Of a DNA stretch of 64,000 nucleotides, positions 33,431 to 46,687 are shown piece by piece. Both the position numbers and the translations under genes were made by a program. Source of the stretch: Limnanthes douglasii subsp. nivea (Eukaryota; Streptophyta; Magnoliopsida; Brassicales; Limnanthaceae); contig JAUPFV010000002.1 of NCBI GenBank assembly GCA_036936605.1, forward strand, positions 125,596,376 to 125,660,375, in the 5' to 3' direction. Positions within the stretch are counted from its first letter, which is position 1; every line of letters begins with the position of its first letter. The notes under the pieces are model-generated. The model searched no databases. It had not been told where the DNA came from and saw only the letters and a list, made by a program, of their open reading frames with translations.

Positions 33431-36242
33431 CTAATTGCTATCGTACTCCTTAATTTTCTTCCCTTTTACAAATATATCGTTTAACATAATAATAATAATA
33501 ATATTTTTTTAAATATTTTGATTATATAATGTGTAGTATAGGTGTTTTTAATTTTGAATAACAAAATGTATAAACAAATATTTTATAAGTCACTATCATT
33601 CAAAACAGCTTTTAATTAAGTTTTCTTATAAAGTTTTATGAAATAAAAAAATAATTCTTTTTTTTTAAACTTATAAAAAATCATATATTTAGCCAAGGTT
33701 CTCAGATTAAATAATATAAGTTTTCGAAATGGAATAACATAAGTTTTGAAAATTTAAGAAAATGTGAAAATTCAAAAAAAACTCAAGGCACGAGTCGTTT
33801 ATGATTACCATAAATGTAAAGTGCAGTGATGTATGCAGTTGATACATCCTAAGACCTGTATACTTGAACTTAGACTTGAACTTTGATTTTTTATATGACT
33901 GGTAGACTTGATCAAATCGCTATCTATTTTTATTGTTTAACTTTTTGATAACAATGAAAAAAAAAAACTCCTCCCTTTCTCTCAAGGGAGCAGAGAATGA
34001 ACTACCATCCAGAAGAATTAAAAAAACAAAAGACACGTTCAACAAAAGCTTAATAATCTAGTTCAACATTAAAAAAAAGACAATGATAAAAACAGGAGTG
34101 AACACTATGTCTTCGCATAGGTTAAAAAGAAAAACAACATGGAGATATGATAATCACACTAAACTAGCAATGTGTGCTGAACCACAACATGTAGCAACAA
34201 TTACAAAAACTGGACTATATTACCGAACTACAACTACTGCAACCAAAACTACCAGCACCACAACTCAAATCTACATATGTAATACAAAAATCAAACTTAA
34301 ACTACAAAGTTGAAATACAATCAAGATATATAAAAAAAACACAAACCTACATCCGAAAATTTAAGATCTAAAGCCCAAAAACCCAAGAAAAGAAATCTAA
34401 AATCCTCATATTTAGAAAGAAAATTCATAGATCTAAAGAACAAAACCAAGATCAAACTAACCAATAGACGTCGAGATCATACCTTCCGAAAAAAGAAGTC
34501 GCAAATACATAAAATGAATATCAAAACAGAAAATGACCTGTAGAAGAGACAAACTTTAGAAGAGGGGAGTCTCCGCCGATACATGAGAGTTCCATGAGAT
34601 CCTCCACCGACATATGAGAGTTCCATGAGAGACATATGAGAGAAGACGAAGAGTTTCAAGCTGGAATCAATCTCTATAATGAAAGAAGGGATATATCAAT
34701 TTGACTCGCATGATAATAGAAGAAAGCCGAAGAAGAATGGTAGGGTGAGCGGCAAAAAATACTCCTACAGCAGGATTCTGGAGAAAGTCTAGGGTTTATA
34801 GAGAGAATAAAGAGTTTCTCTCCATAGAAATTTAGCTAAAAAAATTGAAATTCTTTGGTGTTTACCTAGTTGACTTTGGTATGAAATCATAGTTCTATGA
34901 TGGCTAGGGTATAATTAGACTCTATTTGTTTGAATAAGACTTCCGAATCAATTTTTGTTTCTTTAAAAGCTTGAAATGACTAAAATACCCATAACATATG
35001 AAAACCCTAATTAGAGCCACATTCTATCTCAGCCACTACCACTACCACCACATATTCTCAAACAATAACCCTAACCCCAAAAACCTACTAATATCCATAA
35101 TATCCATAGAATCTCTTCCAAAACATAGATTTAATTTTCAGGCATTCAAAATATAGATTTAAGCGATTTTCAGACATCTATGGCTCCAAAAAAGATCTCA
35201 TTATAGTCGATCTCATTTTAAGAAAAATGGATCGCATCTTTTCATCATTGTTATTTTGGAATTATGATTTACGATTCTATTTTATCTCATTAATATGCAA
35301 AATAGACACTCATTCATTCAATCGACCTATTTTATTGGATGTTTTTTGGTTTGTTCTTCAATGTTGTATTTGGTTGTAACGTAATGTTTAAAAAAAGTTA
35401 CGAATAATTAACCAATTTTTTAAAGATAAATAATTAACCATAATCCATTTATTTTTATTTTTTAAAACTTGTTGAAATGAGTTTTCAAGGAGTTCTCATT
35501 AATAATTTATTTATCTATAAAATATATTTTTTGAAATAATTATATAATAAAAAATTACAAAAACCAAAAAATATATATTAAAATAATATTATTAATTCCA
35601 TGAAACGCCAACCCATAAATAATAATATACCTAATATACACTTAAATTTAATAACAAAACTAAAAATTAGTAACAAATTCTAAAACATCTTTATTATTTA
35701 TAATTCATATTTATTTTAATTTTTAATAAATTATATTTTTTTAATATATAAATTAATTAAAAGAGTTGTAACTTTTTAAAAATTTATTTGATTTAAATTT
35801 TATATTTGTTAAATATAAGTTAATTTAAAATGACCTACAATATAATAAAATATAAATTCAATAAATTACATATTAAGACTCGTCATATACAATAGAAACC
35901 AAATATCATGCTTTAACTAAATTTTTGGTTCATATTTAATAATTACATCAATTATATTTAAACTAGCATAAGTACTTGACTAATTTTTTACCTGATAACT
36001 ATATTCAATAAATTCAAGACAAAATTACATGAATTATATTTAAATTAATATAAATATAGAAAGCAAATATTATCCTTTGACTAAATTTTTGTTACATATA
36101 ACTAATTTTAATATTATATTTTGATTAGACCAAATATTGTAGACTATATGATATGTCTTAATATTCTAGTCTTAATATTTTAGTTTGACTAAATTTTTAT
36201 TGTATACAACCAGTTTTTAATAGGTTATTTTAGGAAGAATCA

Positions 36243-36243
<1 letters not shown>
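33431..36243. other. intergenic AT-rich DNA
   Basis: No gene supported. A less AT-rich island at about 34440-34800 contains a repeated phrase ACATATGAGAGTTCCATGAGA. Read on the minus strand it looks leader-like, but has no adequate open frame or known domain. Confidence 0.45.

Positions 36244-36309
<66 letters not shown>
36244..36309. repeat. (ATT)22 microsatellite
   Basis: Twenty-two uninterrupted ATT units in AT-rich intergenic DNA; likely length-variable. Confidence 0.97.
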
Positions 36310-36310
<1 letters not shown>

Positions 36311-37559
36311 GGGTTACTTAGAGAATTAATACTATTCTTTTAATTTTTTTATGAGTTATAAGATATATAACTTTGAATAAACCAAATATATTATAAATAT
36401 TCGGAAGTCAACACCAAAAAATAACTATTAATATTCATAAGTTATAATCTATTGTTTTAAATTATATAATTTAAATATACAAAAGTTATAAATTAGATAT
36501 AATTTGTTAAAGTTGTGAGTGTTCTCCGAATAACTACTTCTATAATAAAACGGTTTTCGTGTCTACATGAGAATGAATGATCAACTAATTTTATCCCGGA
36601 TAAAATTTGAATGAATGATCAACTTCTCACAAGAATAGTTTAAAGATAAATTTGTCTAGGAAAAATATTTGAGTAAAAACTCGTAAGATTACAACTTTTA
36701 TAAGGAAAAATATAACCGACAATCCTAGAGACTAGACTAAAAAATGCAAATAAAAAGATATCCTAACACATAGTAAATCAGAAAAATACCATAACAACTA
36801 GCTAAAATTTAGCAAATTCAAATACATTTTAACAAACTGAAAATAATAACTAGCAAATCAAAAGATATATTAACCAAATACCTAAAATAGAACATATTAA
36901 AAGATAAATTTAACAAACTAAATATTTTAAAGCTCTGGAGCTTCATTTTTTTATATCCTTTTGATTAGGTCTTTTAGAAGCATTTTAAATGCTTTCATCT
37001 TTTATCATATATAAAATGAACAGGTATTTCTAAAATGAATTAAAGTTGATTTATGGTCCCATATCAAAATCTCTCATCGACCAAAACCGAAAAAATATAT
37101 TTTATTGTAGGAAAAAAAATACAACATGTAATTATTTGACCTGAACGATTGATGATAAGCGGATCAAATGTACTCATTGGTGTGTAGTAACACCATTGTT
37201 TTAGATTTGGATGAGCATCATTATCATATTATCCAAAAAAATTTTTATCGCGTTTGTAGGTACGGTTGACCGACCCCAAAGACTTATGTTGGTGGGCCTC
37301 GGTCCTTGAACCTTTAACCTTTGATATTATAAGGTTTTAGTCGTTATACCTTTTACTCATGAACTCGAGAGTCCTTGATTTAACCTGACTATGCTTTTCC
37401 TAAAGTTATCTTTTTCTACATGTGTCATTTTTGTTTTATGCTGGCTGAAGCTTATGATTGATTGTATTTACTCGCAAGCTTTAATATTTACACACCTGCG
37501 GATTATTATATTGTGACATTCAGAGTTCGTGCATTGCGGAGTAATGCTTAGCGAGAAAA
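36310..37559. other. intergenic AT-rich DNA
   Basis: No gene, repeat array or element ends recognised. The dead MUG copy starts to its right. Confidence 0.45.
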
Positions 37560-37849
37560 CTTAAAAAAATAAAAATAAGATATTTACTTATAAATACGAA
37601 AGGGTGCATTATTTTTCCAACATTCAAGCTTTTCAATGTAGAGTTTACTTGTGAAATTTGTGGTTGTTTCTTAAAACTTTTTGGTAACTCGTCCTTAAAA
37701 ATACTTATTTGTTTTTTTATCATCTATTTTTATCACATATCCATAACCACCGTCGTACGAAAATAATTCATCATTATTGGTAATAAACTTTCTTGTAGTT
37801 TTACAGATAATTATAAATCATTTTGAAATCATAGACCTAATAAACACAA
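37560..37849 (-). pseudogene. second MUG copy, PB1 exon remnant
   Basis: Colinear with exon 1 of the intact MUG gene. The minus-strand frame gives ICKTTRKFITNNDE, SYDGGYGYVIKIDDK and QISIFKDELPKSF, against ICKFGGKFITNGDG, SYEGGDAYAVGIDDQ and QMSVFKDDLADSF in the intact gene. The ATG is kept but the fifth codon is TGA, and homology fades at about 37560. Its upstream half is displaced to 62842 by gypsy element 2. It is in the same orientation as the intact gene, so the two arose by direct duplication. Confidence 0.85.
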
Positions 37850-39381
37850 TAATAAGTTTATATTTAATAGATAGTATATATAATTATAATGGCGAGGTAA
37901 GTATTTATTAAATATTAAGTAAATTGTAAGTAAGATTCAAGAGATTGACGGAAGATGAAGTGGAACATACGAGACGAGGGTCATACAAAAATAATTATGT
38001 CATGCAAATCAAATCAAAGAATGTACAAGAAGCAGATGTTATAAGAAATATGAATCATAAAAGATGTAAGGTAGGCTAAATGGAGGTAGATGGGATTCAT
38101 GAAGAAATATGAAATGAGGGTCATAAAGATATACAAGACAAACATGCAAAGGGATGAACATGAATAATTAGACAATTATAACTGACTTACATGTGTGATC
38201 ATGTTATAGGTTTTTTTTTTGTGAATAAAAATATTTAAATAAAATGGAGAGTTCATACAGATACCTGGGGCATACCCCGAGGAGATACAAAGATATGTAA
38301 CAGACTGGAATAAATACTAAGTAGCTGAGATAATATAGATGGGATAACATCGTAACGACATAGAGAGTAATAATCAGAGGAGAGATAATGTGGACATCAT
38401 CACTTTGCAATTAGAGACCTCAAGATGACCAGATAAGAGCTCCATAGGAAGACCTCCGTAAATCCCAATCCAAGGATCTTGGTCAGAAGCAAGAGTACCT
38501 GCAATAAGAAGGGAAATAAGTAGGGGAAATAAAATAATTACTGATGCCAGCAGATCTTGGAGCCATGGAACCTGAACCGAAGATCAGAGAAGATTTGATG
38601 ACAGACTAGAGAGGCGATTGTTGGAGGGGAACCAAAAATTCTTGAGTTCCTCTCCTTCCAGATGTGGTAGATAACCGCGCCAAAACAAGTATGCCAAAGG
38701 GTATGGTTTTAAGATTGAGACCAGATTGATGCCTCATTAATTCAAGACTGCCAGTTAGAAGCAATTAAAGGGAATCCAAATTTAGAACTGCATTGGTCCA
38801 AATGATATGAGAGAAACTAGATTCAAACAGGAGGTGATCTGAGGTTTCTAGAGCAGAGTTACAAAGAACGCAGTCAGTCGGGGAATTGTAACCCCAACTG
38901 AGCAACTTATCCCGAGTGGAAAGTTTGTTTTGGACAGCAAGCCAGAGGATGAAAGAATGACGTGGAATGTTGTATTTATTCCATACTAACCCGGCCCACC
39001 CCACTACTGGGTTGGACTTGCAAATGGCATTGTAGATGTCCTTGATAGTGAAATTGGTGCATCCAGCTTTCGCATTCCAGTAATGGACGTCTTAAGAGGA
39101 GATGATAGGGGAGGGAGGGTTTGAATGAGATTGTTGATCTCTATGAGGTTAGCTTGACTTTTAACCCTATTATGCTAGTGAAACAGTTTTTAAATATATA
39201 AAATGTGGCGAGCTTGTAATTGGTAGATTATTTCTTGTAAATAATATAAATAAGAACCAAATTCTTTATTTGGAGGTTGATGACATTCTAATATAAAAAA
39301 GTTATTAAAATTATAAAAAATTCTTTCTCGATTCTTTATCATTATTTTGGCATCACATTTGAGAAGAAAATTATATTATCA
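37850..39381 (+). repeat. 5' LTR of gypsy element 2 (split by LINE fragment)
   Basis: Matches the 3' LTR (62121-62841) from TAATAAGTTTATAT (TGATAAATCTATAT in the 3' copy) through TATAATGGCGAGGTAAG to TTTCTTTCTCGATTC and TATCA. The extra ~950 bp relative to the 3' copy is the LINE fragment. The first dinucleotide is mutated to TA. Confidence 0.85.
38212..39165 (-). mobile_element. 5'-truncated LINE fragment in the LTR
   Basis: Begins on the plus strand with a T tract (38212-38220), the A-tail of a minus-strand LINE. It contains a minus frame (39004-38765) with the zf-RVT pattern WNKYNIPRHSFILWLAVQN then CVLCNSALETSDHLLF. Comparison with the intact 3' LTR places the insertion at ATGTTATAGG (about 38211) and the resumption near 39165. 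The TSD is not clear. Confidence 0.75.
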
Positions 39382-39385
39382 AATT

Positions 39386-39403
39386 TGGCGCCATCTGTGG
39401 GAA
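39386..39403 (+). promoter_or_regulatory. primer-binding site of gypsy element 2
   Basis: TGGCGCCATCTGTGGGAA, five bases after the LTR end. The TGGCGCC start is typical of plant gypsy primer-binding sites; I do not assign a tRNA. Confidence 0.75.
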
Positions 39404-39448
39404 ATTTTTACTTTTCAAAGATTTCAAGTTTTAACGTTACCAACTGTA

Positions 39449-40500
39449 ATGACGCGATCGAAAATCAAATGGGAGAATTTGAGAATCCGCCCGATTCGAG
39501 GTACTCCCATTACCGTTCCGAAAATCACAATGAAATTGTCGGCTAGTAGAAGTAACTCAGTGGAAGATCAATTTTTAGGCATGGTAGCTGGTGCATGCAA
39601 CATAACTGGTAAAAAATAGAGGAGTCCAGCAGATATGGCGTCATATCAAAATCAACCAATTTGTGTGTGATATGTTCTAAGCTCTAGAGTTAATCAAGTT
39701 TATGATTGTCCAATTGGTGCGGCAGCTAGTGCACACGACTATTTTAACATGCTCAGGGAGACAACCTCTTCTCGCAAGGTATGTTATCTACCAATTTTAA
39801 TGTCCAATTATTAGAGATGTAGATCAAATAATTGCGACTTGATGAAAATAATAGTAAAAATAGAAAAAAAAACAAATGTTGAAAAATGTTGAGTACGAAG
39901 GTCAATCAAGCAATATAGTGTCAAATAAGAATAAATAGAAAATATCACTGGTATAATGAAGAAAACCCTAAATTTGATGCATATATGCTTCAGAATTCAC
40001 CGTTTGATCGAAGAATTCTTAAAAGAAAGCCCAACGTAAATTTTATACGTACAAAATGTATAAATATGATGGTTCAGCGGATCATGCACATCATTTTGAG
40101 CAATTTATAAACATGATGATAGGTTTCAACACCGATGATATCCTACATTCGAGAGCCTTTTCGGTGATATTCAAAGGATATATACTAGTCTGGTTTAACT
40201 TCTTACCAAATGGAGCAATTAAAAAATTTAAAGGTCTTTGAAGTGCATTCATAATTTGGTTTGTTTATTTTATAAGGAGCATAAGAAAGAATAGGAATCC
40301 ATCATGAACATGTACCAGAGGAAAGAAGAAGCACTGAAAAATTATGTTTAAAGTTTCGTTCGAGAAATAAATGGTTTTGGTGAAATTTAAAAAAGATGTA
40401 GATGTGGCAACGTTTAAAATATTACTAAAACATATTTAGGTTTCCAATAGATAGTACGAGAGACATTTTGAAGAGGTTAAAACAGTTTATTAGAATTGAA
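39449..40500 (+). pseudogene. gypsy element 2 gag remnant
   Basis: Starts MTRSKIKWENLRIRP (39449). After several stops, 40041-40241 reads MYKYDGSADHAHHFEQF and SRAFSVIFKGYILVWF, the retrotransposon gag core (compare MEKYDGSKDPDNHLEQF in element 3 and MEAYDGMRDPERHLEKF in element 0). Further weak gag similarity runs to about 40500. Not functional. Confidence 0.7.
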
Positions 40501-40699
40501 GAGTAAAAAAGAGGAGCATGTTCTTGCCTAAAACCTCAGGAATATAAAATATCAATACCTGACAAGAAAAACGATGATGAGGTGATGTATGACAAGATCA
40601 TGAGAGTCTCATCAAGCAGGCTAAGGTATTCATACGATGAACACCTGAATCGAAGGTTTACTCCCTTAACCATAAACATTGGAGTTATTATTTACAAAA

Positions 40700-41440
40700 T
40701 AAAATGGAAAACAATTTATTGACCTTCTCGTGTTATGATAGATAATGTGCCTCAGTTTCAGTAAAAATGATTAAAACTTTCCATAGAAAATATGAGGTAA
40801 GGCATCATTTTTAGATTTCTTATTATTTACAAGCAAATAGACAGGTAGAGGTGACAAACAGAACAATTATGGATGAAAATAAAAAAGAATATTGAATGAA
40901 CTAAGGGAAAATAACCAAATACATTGCCAGAGGTGTTATGGCCACATATGACGACCTTTAGGAACACTACTGGAAAAACTTCATTTTCTTTGGTATACAG
41001 GATGAAAGCTGAAATTCCAGTTGAGATCTTCAATCATAATCACATAATTCAGTATTATTTGGAATATAGTAATATTAAAGGAATACAATTTTTTGTTGAC
41101 TTGATTAAGAGCATCGAGATCAGGCTTGGGTCCGAACGAAGTATTATAAGAGCTTAATGAATAACAGTATCGATTCAAAGCTAAAGCTAATCATTTTTAA
41201 AGAAGGGGATTTAGTTATTAAGAAAGTCTTCCAAGGATCAAAAGTTATAAATGCAAGAAAACTAGCTATGAATTGGGACATAACGTATAAAATATTTTCA
41301 ACAATAATCATGGAACGTATAGGGTGGAAGATATGAATGAAAACATATTGAAGCACCATTAGAATATACAAATTTTGAACATGTATAAGATGAATTTGTA
41401 ACGCGGTGTGCATTATTTTTCTTTTCTGGTGATGCAAAAT
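40700..41440 (+). pseudogene. gypsy element 2 integrase C-terminal remnant
   Basis: Integrase end: YLQANRQVEVTNRT near 40830 (YHPQANGQVEVTNRS in element 1), then LWPHMTTFRNTTGKTSFSL and VYRMKAEIPVE (40930-41020) and further degenerate C-terminal sequence. Gag-like and integrase-like sequence are less than 300 bp apart, so protease, RT, both RNase H domains and the first part of integrase have been deleted. Confidence 0.7.
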
Positions 41441-41519
41441 GGTTTTTTAATGAGGTACATTGTAAGTCGGTTCATTGATGAAAAATATTAGCCTTTTCAA
41501 AATTTTATTTTTTATTATT

Positions 41520-41890
41520 ATATTAGAAAAGTATAACTCGAAGACAATGAGAGATATTTATATTAGGATATAGATATTGAACTCAAGAAGAAGAGACCAA
41601 AGGTATTTTTAAATATTTGAATCAGAAAGATAAATATTCAAAAAAAAGAACCAGATAATAAAGATAGATATATGAAGTATTGAGATAAATATTTGAGTTT
41701 GAGAAGAAGAACCCAAAAATAAAGATATAATTGAATCTGGAAGATAGATATTCGAAAAGAATAACCAGATAATAAAGATAAATATTTGAATTAGAGGTAT
41801 AATTTTTGAATTCTAGAATAAATACGAGATAACAAAGATAGATACTTGAGTTACAAAAATTCAACAAAGCATGTAAGGAAACTATACAAA
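41520..41890. repeat. diverged tandem repeats in the 3' spacer of gypsy element 2
   Basis: AG-rich repeats of the type GATAAATATTTGAATTAGA followed by AGAAGAACCAGATAATAAA, spaced 50-70 bp (about 41600, 41650, 41710, 41760, 41830). Same place in the element as the tandem array of element 1. 41890-42750 has no recognised feature. Confidence 0.6.
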
Positions 41891-42752
41891 GGGGTCGTAT
41901 ATGATTATATCTCGCCAACCATGGTTAACAAACCAAGCCTAAGGTTAAAAAAAGTATAATATTACGCTATTGGCCATATTGAACCCTGACCAAAATATCG
42001 AAATCGGAAAAATGGTTAAGAAATGAAGCCTAAGATTGAAAAATCATAAGGTACACAAACATCCATACTGAGCCAATACTAATATATCAAATTTGGAAAA
42101 ATGGTTTATAAACCAAGCATAAATTTGAAAATAATGTTGCTGATGTTTTGATTGAAAGGATTTACAGAGGCCAAAAGTTTACCTTTATTTTGGCTAAGAA
42201 CCACGACCAATAGTTTGGTAGAATTGTCAACGTTTTTTTAATTATATGTTGGCCAGAAAAAAATAGAAGATATTCTTTATTAGTGACACATATCTCCTTA
42301 TTAGTGATTGAAACCTCAATAGATTTTTAGCAGTAACACATGCATGGACCGTTTAAAAAATTTAGGTTGTTTTGATTCGTTTTTTTCTAAGAGGCTCTTC
42401 ACGTAGAATATGATCGTCTTGACAATCGTTGAAATTATGGTTTTCCTGAGAAAAGTTTATTTTTCTTACGAATATGGTTATTTTGGTTAGAAGAGGTTGG
42501 AAGATATTTAAGTGTATTTTTCTTGCGAACAACTTTTTTAGGAGAGATATTTTCGGCATCATCAGTATCTTTTATTGTTTTCCTCTCAGATTTATTTTTA
42601 TTTTGGATTCGTTGAAGGATCACACCTTGAATATTTTCAAGAATATGTTTTTCTCAAATCGCAATAAGGGTAGCGTTTCCATAAAATAACCATAGTAAGT
42701 TTTATGCTAGGCTACTTCATCATGTTCCCTAGACAATTCAAAGAACTCTCCA

Positions 42753-44880
42753 TCATATATTACAGTATTGGCAATAGTGGAATATTGGGGGAAAAGCCTT
42801 GTCAAAGTCATCCTTATCAAAATTGTCAAAATTAAAGTTTCCTATGCCATCTAAATGGAAATCACCTTTGAAAGAAGCTTGGTTAGCGGTAGGAAACACT
42901 AGGGAAGAATGATAAGAATGTTCTTCTGATTGAGGAGGAACCTCTGTAGGAATGTTGTAGGGAAAGACTTCGGATCGGAGTATGATCTCCGAACCAATGA
43001 AAGTTTTCTTCTTCTTTCCTTCTCTTTTTTCACTACCCTCTTTGCTTCTCTTTTCGTCCTTATTTTTCTTAAATGTTGGAGAGTTTAATGGTTCTTTAGC
43101 ATAACTAACATTAACTGCGACTGCGTCCAATAAATCAACATCAATCTCATTTGGAGGCCCTGAACTCCCTAGTTTGGGAAAATCTTGAGATGAATCATCT
43201 CCCTTCTTTTTCTTCTACTTGATCTTATTAAGATGACCGATGCCCTATTCATGGCTGGAAAATATAGTTTACCATCAACTTTCTCAGTCCTTTTGTAGAT
43301 AACAGAAGATCGGGAAAGAGTGGTAAATTATTCCCATGAAAGCTCCTGAACTGGATTCGTTCTCCATAGATGAGCCTTCAACATGTTCCCTAAGGTGAAA
43401 CAATTGTGAAAATCAGTTGACCATTTCTCAATGGCCCACTGATTCAACTTCGTAAGAGTTGTTTTTCCATATTCTAGATATTGTGAGAAGAACTTTAAAA
43501 ACATTGTAAAACAAATTCGATGTGAAAACCAATATGAAAACATAACAAAATAAATATTTTAAAATAATTATATGGGCTTTTCCAGTATCTTGTGAGCATA
43601 CTCGGATTTCCTTTGGACGTAATCTTCTTGCCATTTTCCCAAGCGCCGTTAATAAAGAGAAACAGAGTCCTTCAGGGGTTTTCAGCCTCCAGGAAATCAT
43701 AAAAAACTTTATAGTCATTCCCCATGTTGAAGTAATAAAATGGTATATGACCATTTTGGCATAAACTTGATACAACAGCAAACTGTTCCATGGGCATCAG
43801 AATTTTTGACAGCCTTGAAGCTATGATGCTGGCTAACAGTGTGTACCAGATATTGGGGCTTCATTGTCTTGGAAATTACTTCACCAACTGAAAATACCTC
43901 ACTATTTCTGGGTCCGAAGGAAACCTAAGACCCCAATTAAGTACTTCAGTATACACCACCAGTTCTCATGTTTTAGAATCCATTGGAGTTTCATCAGGAA
44001 TAGGAATCCTCACTTTGATTGATTCTGGAAAGCCCCATTTTTCCCGGATCCTATCCAGTTTGGTAGTATGAGAATATACGTAGGACATCTTTTGAAGGGC
44101 GAACAAATATTTGACATCGACCTTAAAAAAGTTGGCCCAACTCGCCCCACGAGACACTCCAGAAGTGGTTTGGACTCTAGCAAGACATCTTTTTCCTTTT
44201 TCTCACAAACCATGTCCCGAGTCTCTCCAGTTTGTCCGGGCGTCTCCAGATGTGTATCTTACCCACTCTTACCTATCATCTTATCCATAACCTATGGCCT
44301 TTGTTTCGAAGGTTCATTAGGTTTTACAACAGGATTTTCTTCCTTCGTTTGAGGAGGCTCAACTGATGAAGTGGTGGGATTTATTTTTGAAGCAGGCTAT
44401 GAAAGAAGCTCTGTTGTAAAATCATCTCCAAAGGTTATAACATGTCTTGAGGGATTGCTAGCATCAGTAGGAACTTCAGCTGATTTTTTTATTTTTTTGT
44501 CCGCTGCTAGAGTTTTGGCTTTAGCTTTAAAAAGCCTAGTGATTCTTCAAAGAGTACTTTCCCAACATCCAACCCCATAAAGATACAATTTAAGAGAGGT
44601 TAGCGAGTGTTAACTGCTTTCATATAGAGTTTCTTAGCTAATTGAATGGACGAGTCAGGGGTTGTAAGAGACTGAGCAAAAGGGAAAATTTTTATCTAAC
44701 TGAATGGATGGGTCAGGTATTAGATAAATTTTTTTTGTCTGGTTCTGAAATCTGATTTACAATTAATCCACCAGGTGAAATACGTAATTCGACAGTGATT
44801 ATGACCTTCCTTTTTTCTTCCTCCAATTCAGATAGATTGAGCCAACCTCCTTTGATTAATGGAGTCCTCACCGTAAACAT
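42753..44880 (-). pseudogene. antisense gene (aORF) of gypsy element 2, Transposase_28-like
   Basis: Starts MFTVRTPLIKGGWLNLSELE at 44880, matching MFTAKNSLIKGGWLNLSELE of element 3. The core (44210-43600) gives LECLVGRVG, VKYLFALQKMSYVYSHT, WGFPESIKVRIPIPDETPMD, VLNWGLRFPSDPEIVRYFQ, SPNIWYTLLASIIASRLS, HIPFYYFNMGNDYK and LFLFINGAWENGKKI. After a gap that fits an intron (about 43560-43490) comes FFSQYLEYGKTTLTKLNQW then AIEKWSTDFHNCF. The C-terminal part (43130-42753) is Lys/Glu rich. Stops in the core and a frameshift near 44150 make it dead. The LNWGL..P.DPEIVRYF..L....SPN.W pattern resembles Pfam Transposase_28. Confidence 0.75.
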
Positions 44881-45339
44881 AAAAACTTTAAAGAATACTA
44901 GAAGAAAGATTGAAGAGAAATCAAATTTTGAAAGATTAGGTTTCTTTTCTCTGTCTAAAACTAAAGATTGAATTGGAGGGTTCTTCGAAAGCAGTGTTTT
45001 ACCTAGGGAAGATAGACCAACAACAATAATCAAAAGGGGCTATTACTTTAATTTTTAAGTTTAGATACAATTACCAAGGGTAAATAGGTCAGTAGGTCCA
45101 GTTACCACTTGACACGTGTATGAGAAAGTTAATTATAACGTTGCGACCTTTGGGGTTACACATTAGCCCTCCAGATTCACTTCAGAAGCTAATCAGAAAC
45201 CGTTTATCATGCTAGCTCTCCCAAAGTACTTTTGAGAGAGCTAAAAGAGCTAGATGATAACATGTAATATATTGGAAGTGGATTTGGAGAGCATTTCAGA
45301 TTATTTTTAGAGGGCAGTTCGGACTATTAACAAAAATAA

Positions 45340-45572
45340 TGATGAATAAGATGTGTGCCTAGCATAGTAAGCTAAGTGCTTGCTCCATCTTATATTGGGC
45401 CTCCAAGCCCACCTAATTGACCCGAATATATGAACCGACCCGGTTAGCCCATGGGTCTTCAAAATTTTATAAATAAGATAAAAAACATTTAATATGAATG
45501 ATACAATTATATCTCTTTCATACATTAAATATAGCACCGATTTTCTCTCATTGATAGTTTTTACCTTCACCA
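45340..45572 (+). repeat. possible divergent solo LTR (TGATGA family)
   Basis: Begins TGATGAATAAG and ends CTTCACCA. The order of phrases (GCTTGCTC, GACCCG, AGCCCATGGGTCTT, TATAAAT, AACATTTAATA, ATCTCT) follows that of the solo LTR at 4580-5035. No target duplication found, so this is tentative. The flanks 44881-45339 and 45573-46687 hold no recognised gene. Confidence 0.3.
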
Positions 45573-46687
45573 GTCATTAAAGTTAAGTCGACAAATCGAT
45601 TTGTTTCTTTTAGAGTTATGTAATAAATATAAATATCTTGAAGCTACATATTGGATAAAAGGAGGAAGAGGTAATCGAAGATCCTAGTATAATACGAAAG
45701 TGTAGAAATTATACTTTGTTTCTTGTAATTTGATGAGGTAAATCACCGATTGCAGGAGCACGAGTAGCAATATTATAAAGAAAATCATATCTAAATAGTT
45801 GGTGTTCATCTTCAGTCATATATATAAGTCTTAGATACATGACCTAAAACTCGTCCATAATTTTTTTTCTTATGGTACATCTATATGAAGGTTATTGTTG
45901 GCTAATTTGAGGATTTTTCTTGTTGGCAACCATTTCTAGTCGGAGAAAAAAGAGAGTTATCAACAAAATAATTGAACGAGTTAGATTTTCTGTAAAGTTA
46001 TTTGTACTTTGTTTTTTAACCAAGACCAGAAAGATAATACTTGTTCTTAGTATGGGGTTCCCGAGAAGAGGGAGTAAAAATTAATATCAGAGTCTGAATG
46101 ATATAAGTAGAAAACAAAAAGTTCTTCTACAAGTTTGAGGATTTTTTCCAAAAGTTCAAATATTTGTTATTTATCTAACATGTAATTGGAACAAAAACAT
46201 GCATACAAAACAGTAAAAAGAAGAGTCAATGCAGAAAATACATATACCAAGTAGTTGAATATAGAAGCAAAATTGAAGGTTTTTGGAACTTTAAAAGTGA
46301 TAATAAATGAAAGGAAGTTAAGTTTTAGAAAGAGAAAAGTTAGAGAAGAAGAAGATAAGAGAAAATAGGTTTTTTCAGTATAAAAGTAGTAATTTTGAGA
46401 CACAGTAGATCTAAGCCGCTCAATTAAAATAAAATATACGGTAAAATTAAAGTTGTTATATTATTAGAAAATGGAAAGTTTTCATTTTTTTGAAAATGAA
46501 ACGGTTTTTAAAATGTGTTTGAATATATGTTGATTAATGTTAGAGTTATTTACACGTGTTGTATAAAATTAAAAAAATAAAAAAAATTTAGGCACATCAA
46601 AAAAATTATATAATGATAATAATATATTAATTTTTAATCCTTTTTAATGTTACGTGTCTACGTATTTTAATAGTCTTTTAAAAAAAT

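Noticed and set aside
34083..34659. Short frames at 34083-34313 (+) and 34477-34659 (-)
   Set aside because: Low complexity or no recognisable domain, no conserved partner in the window; kept as unassigned intergenic DNA.
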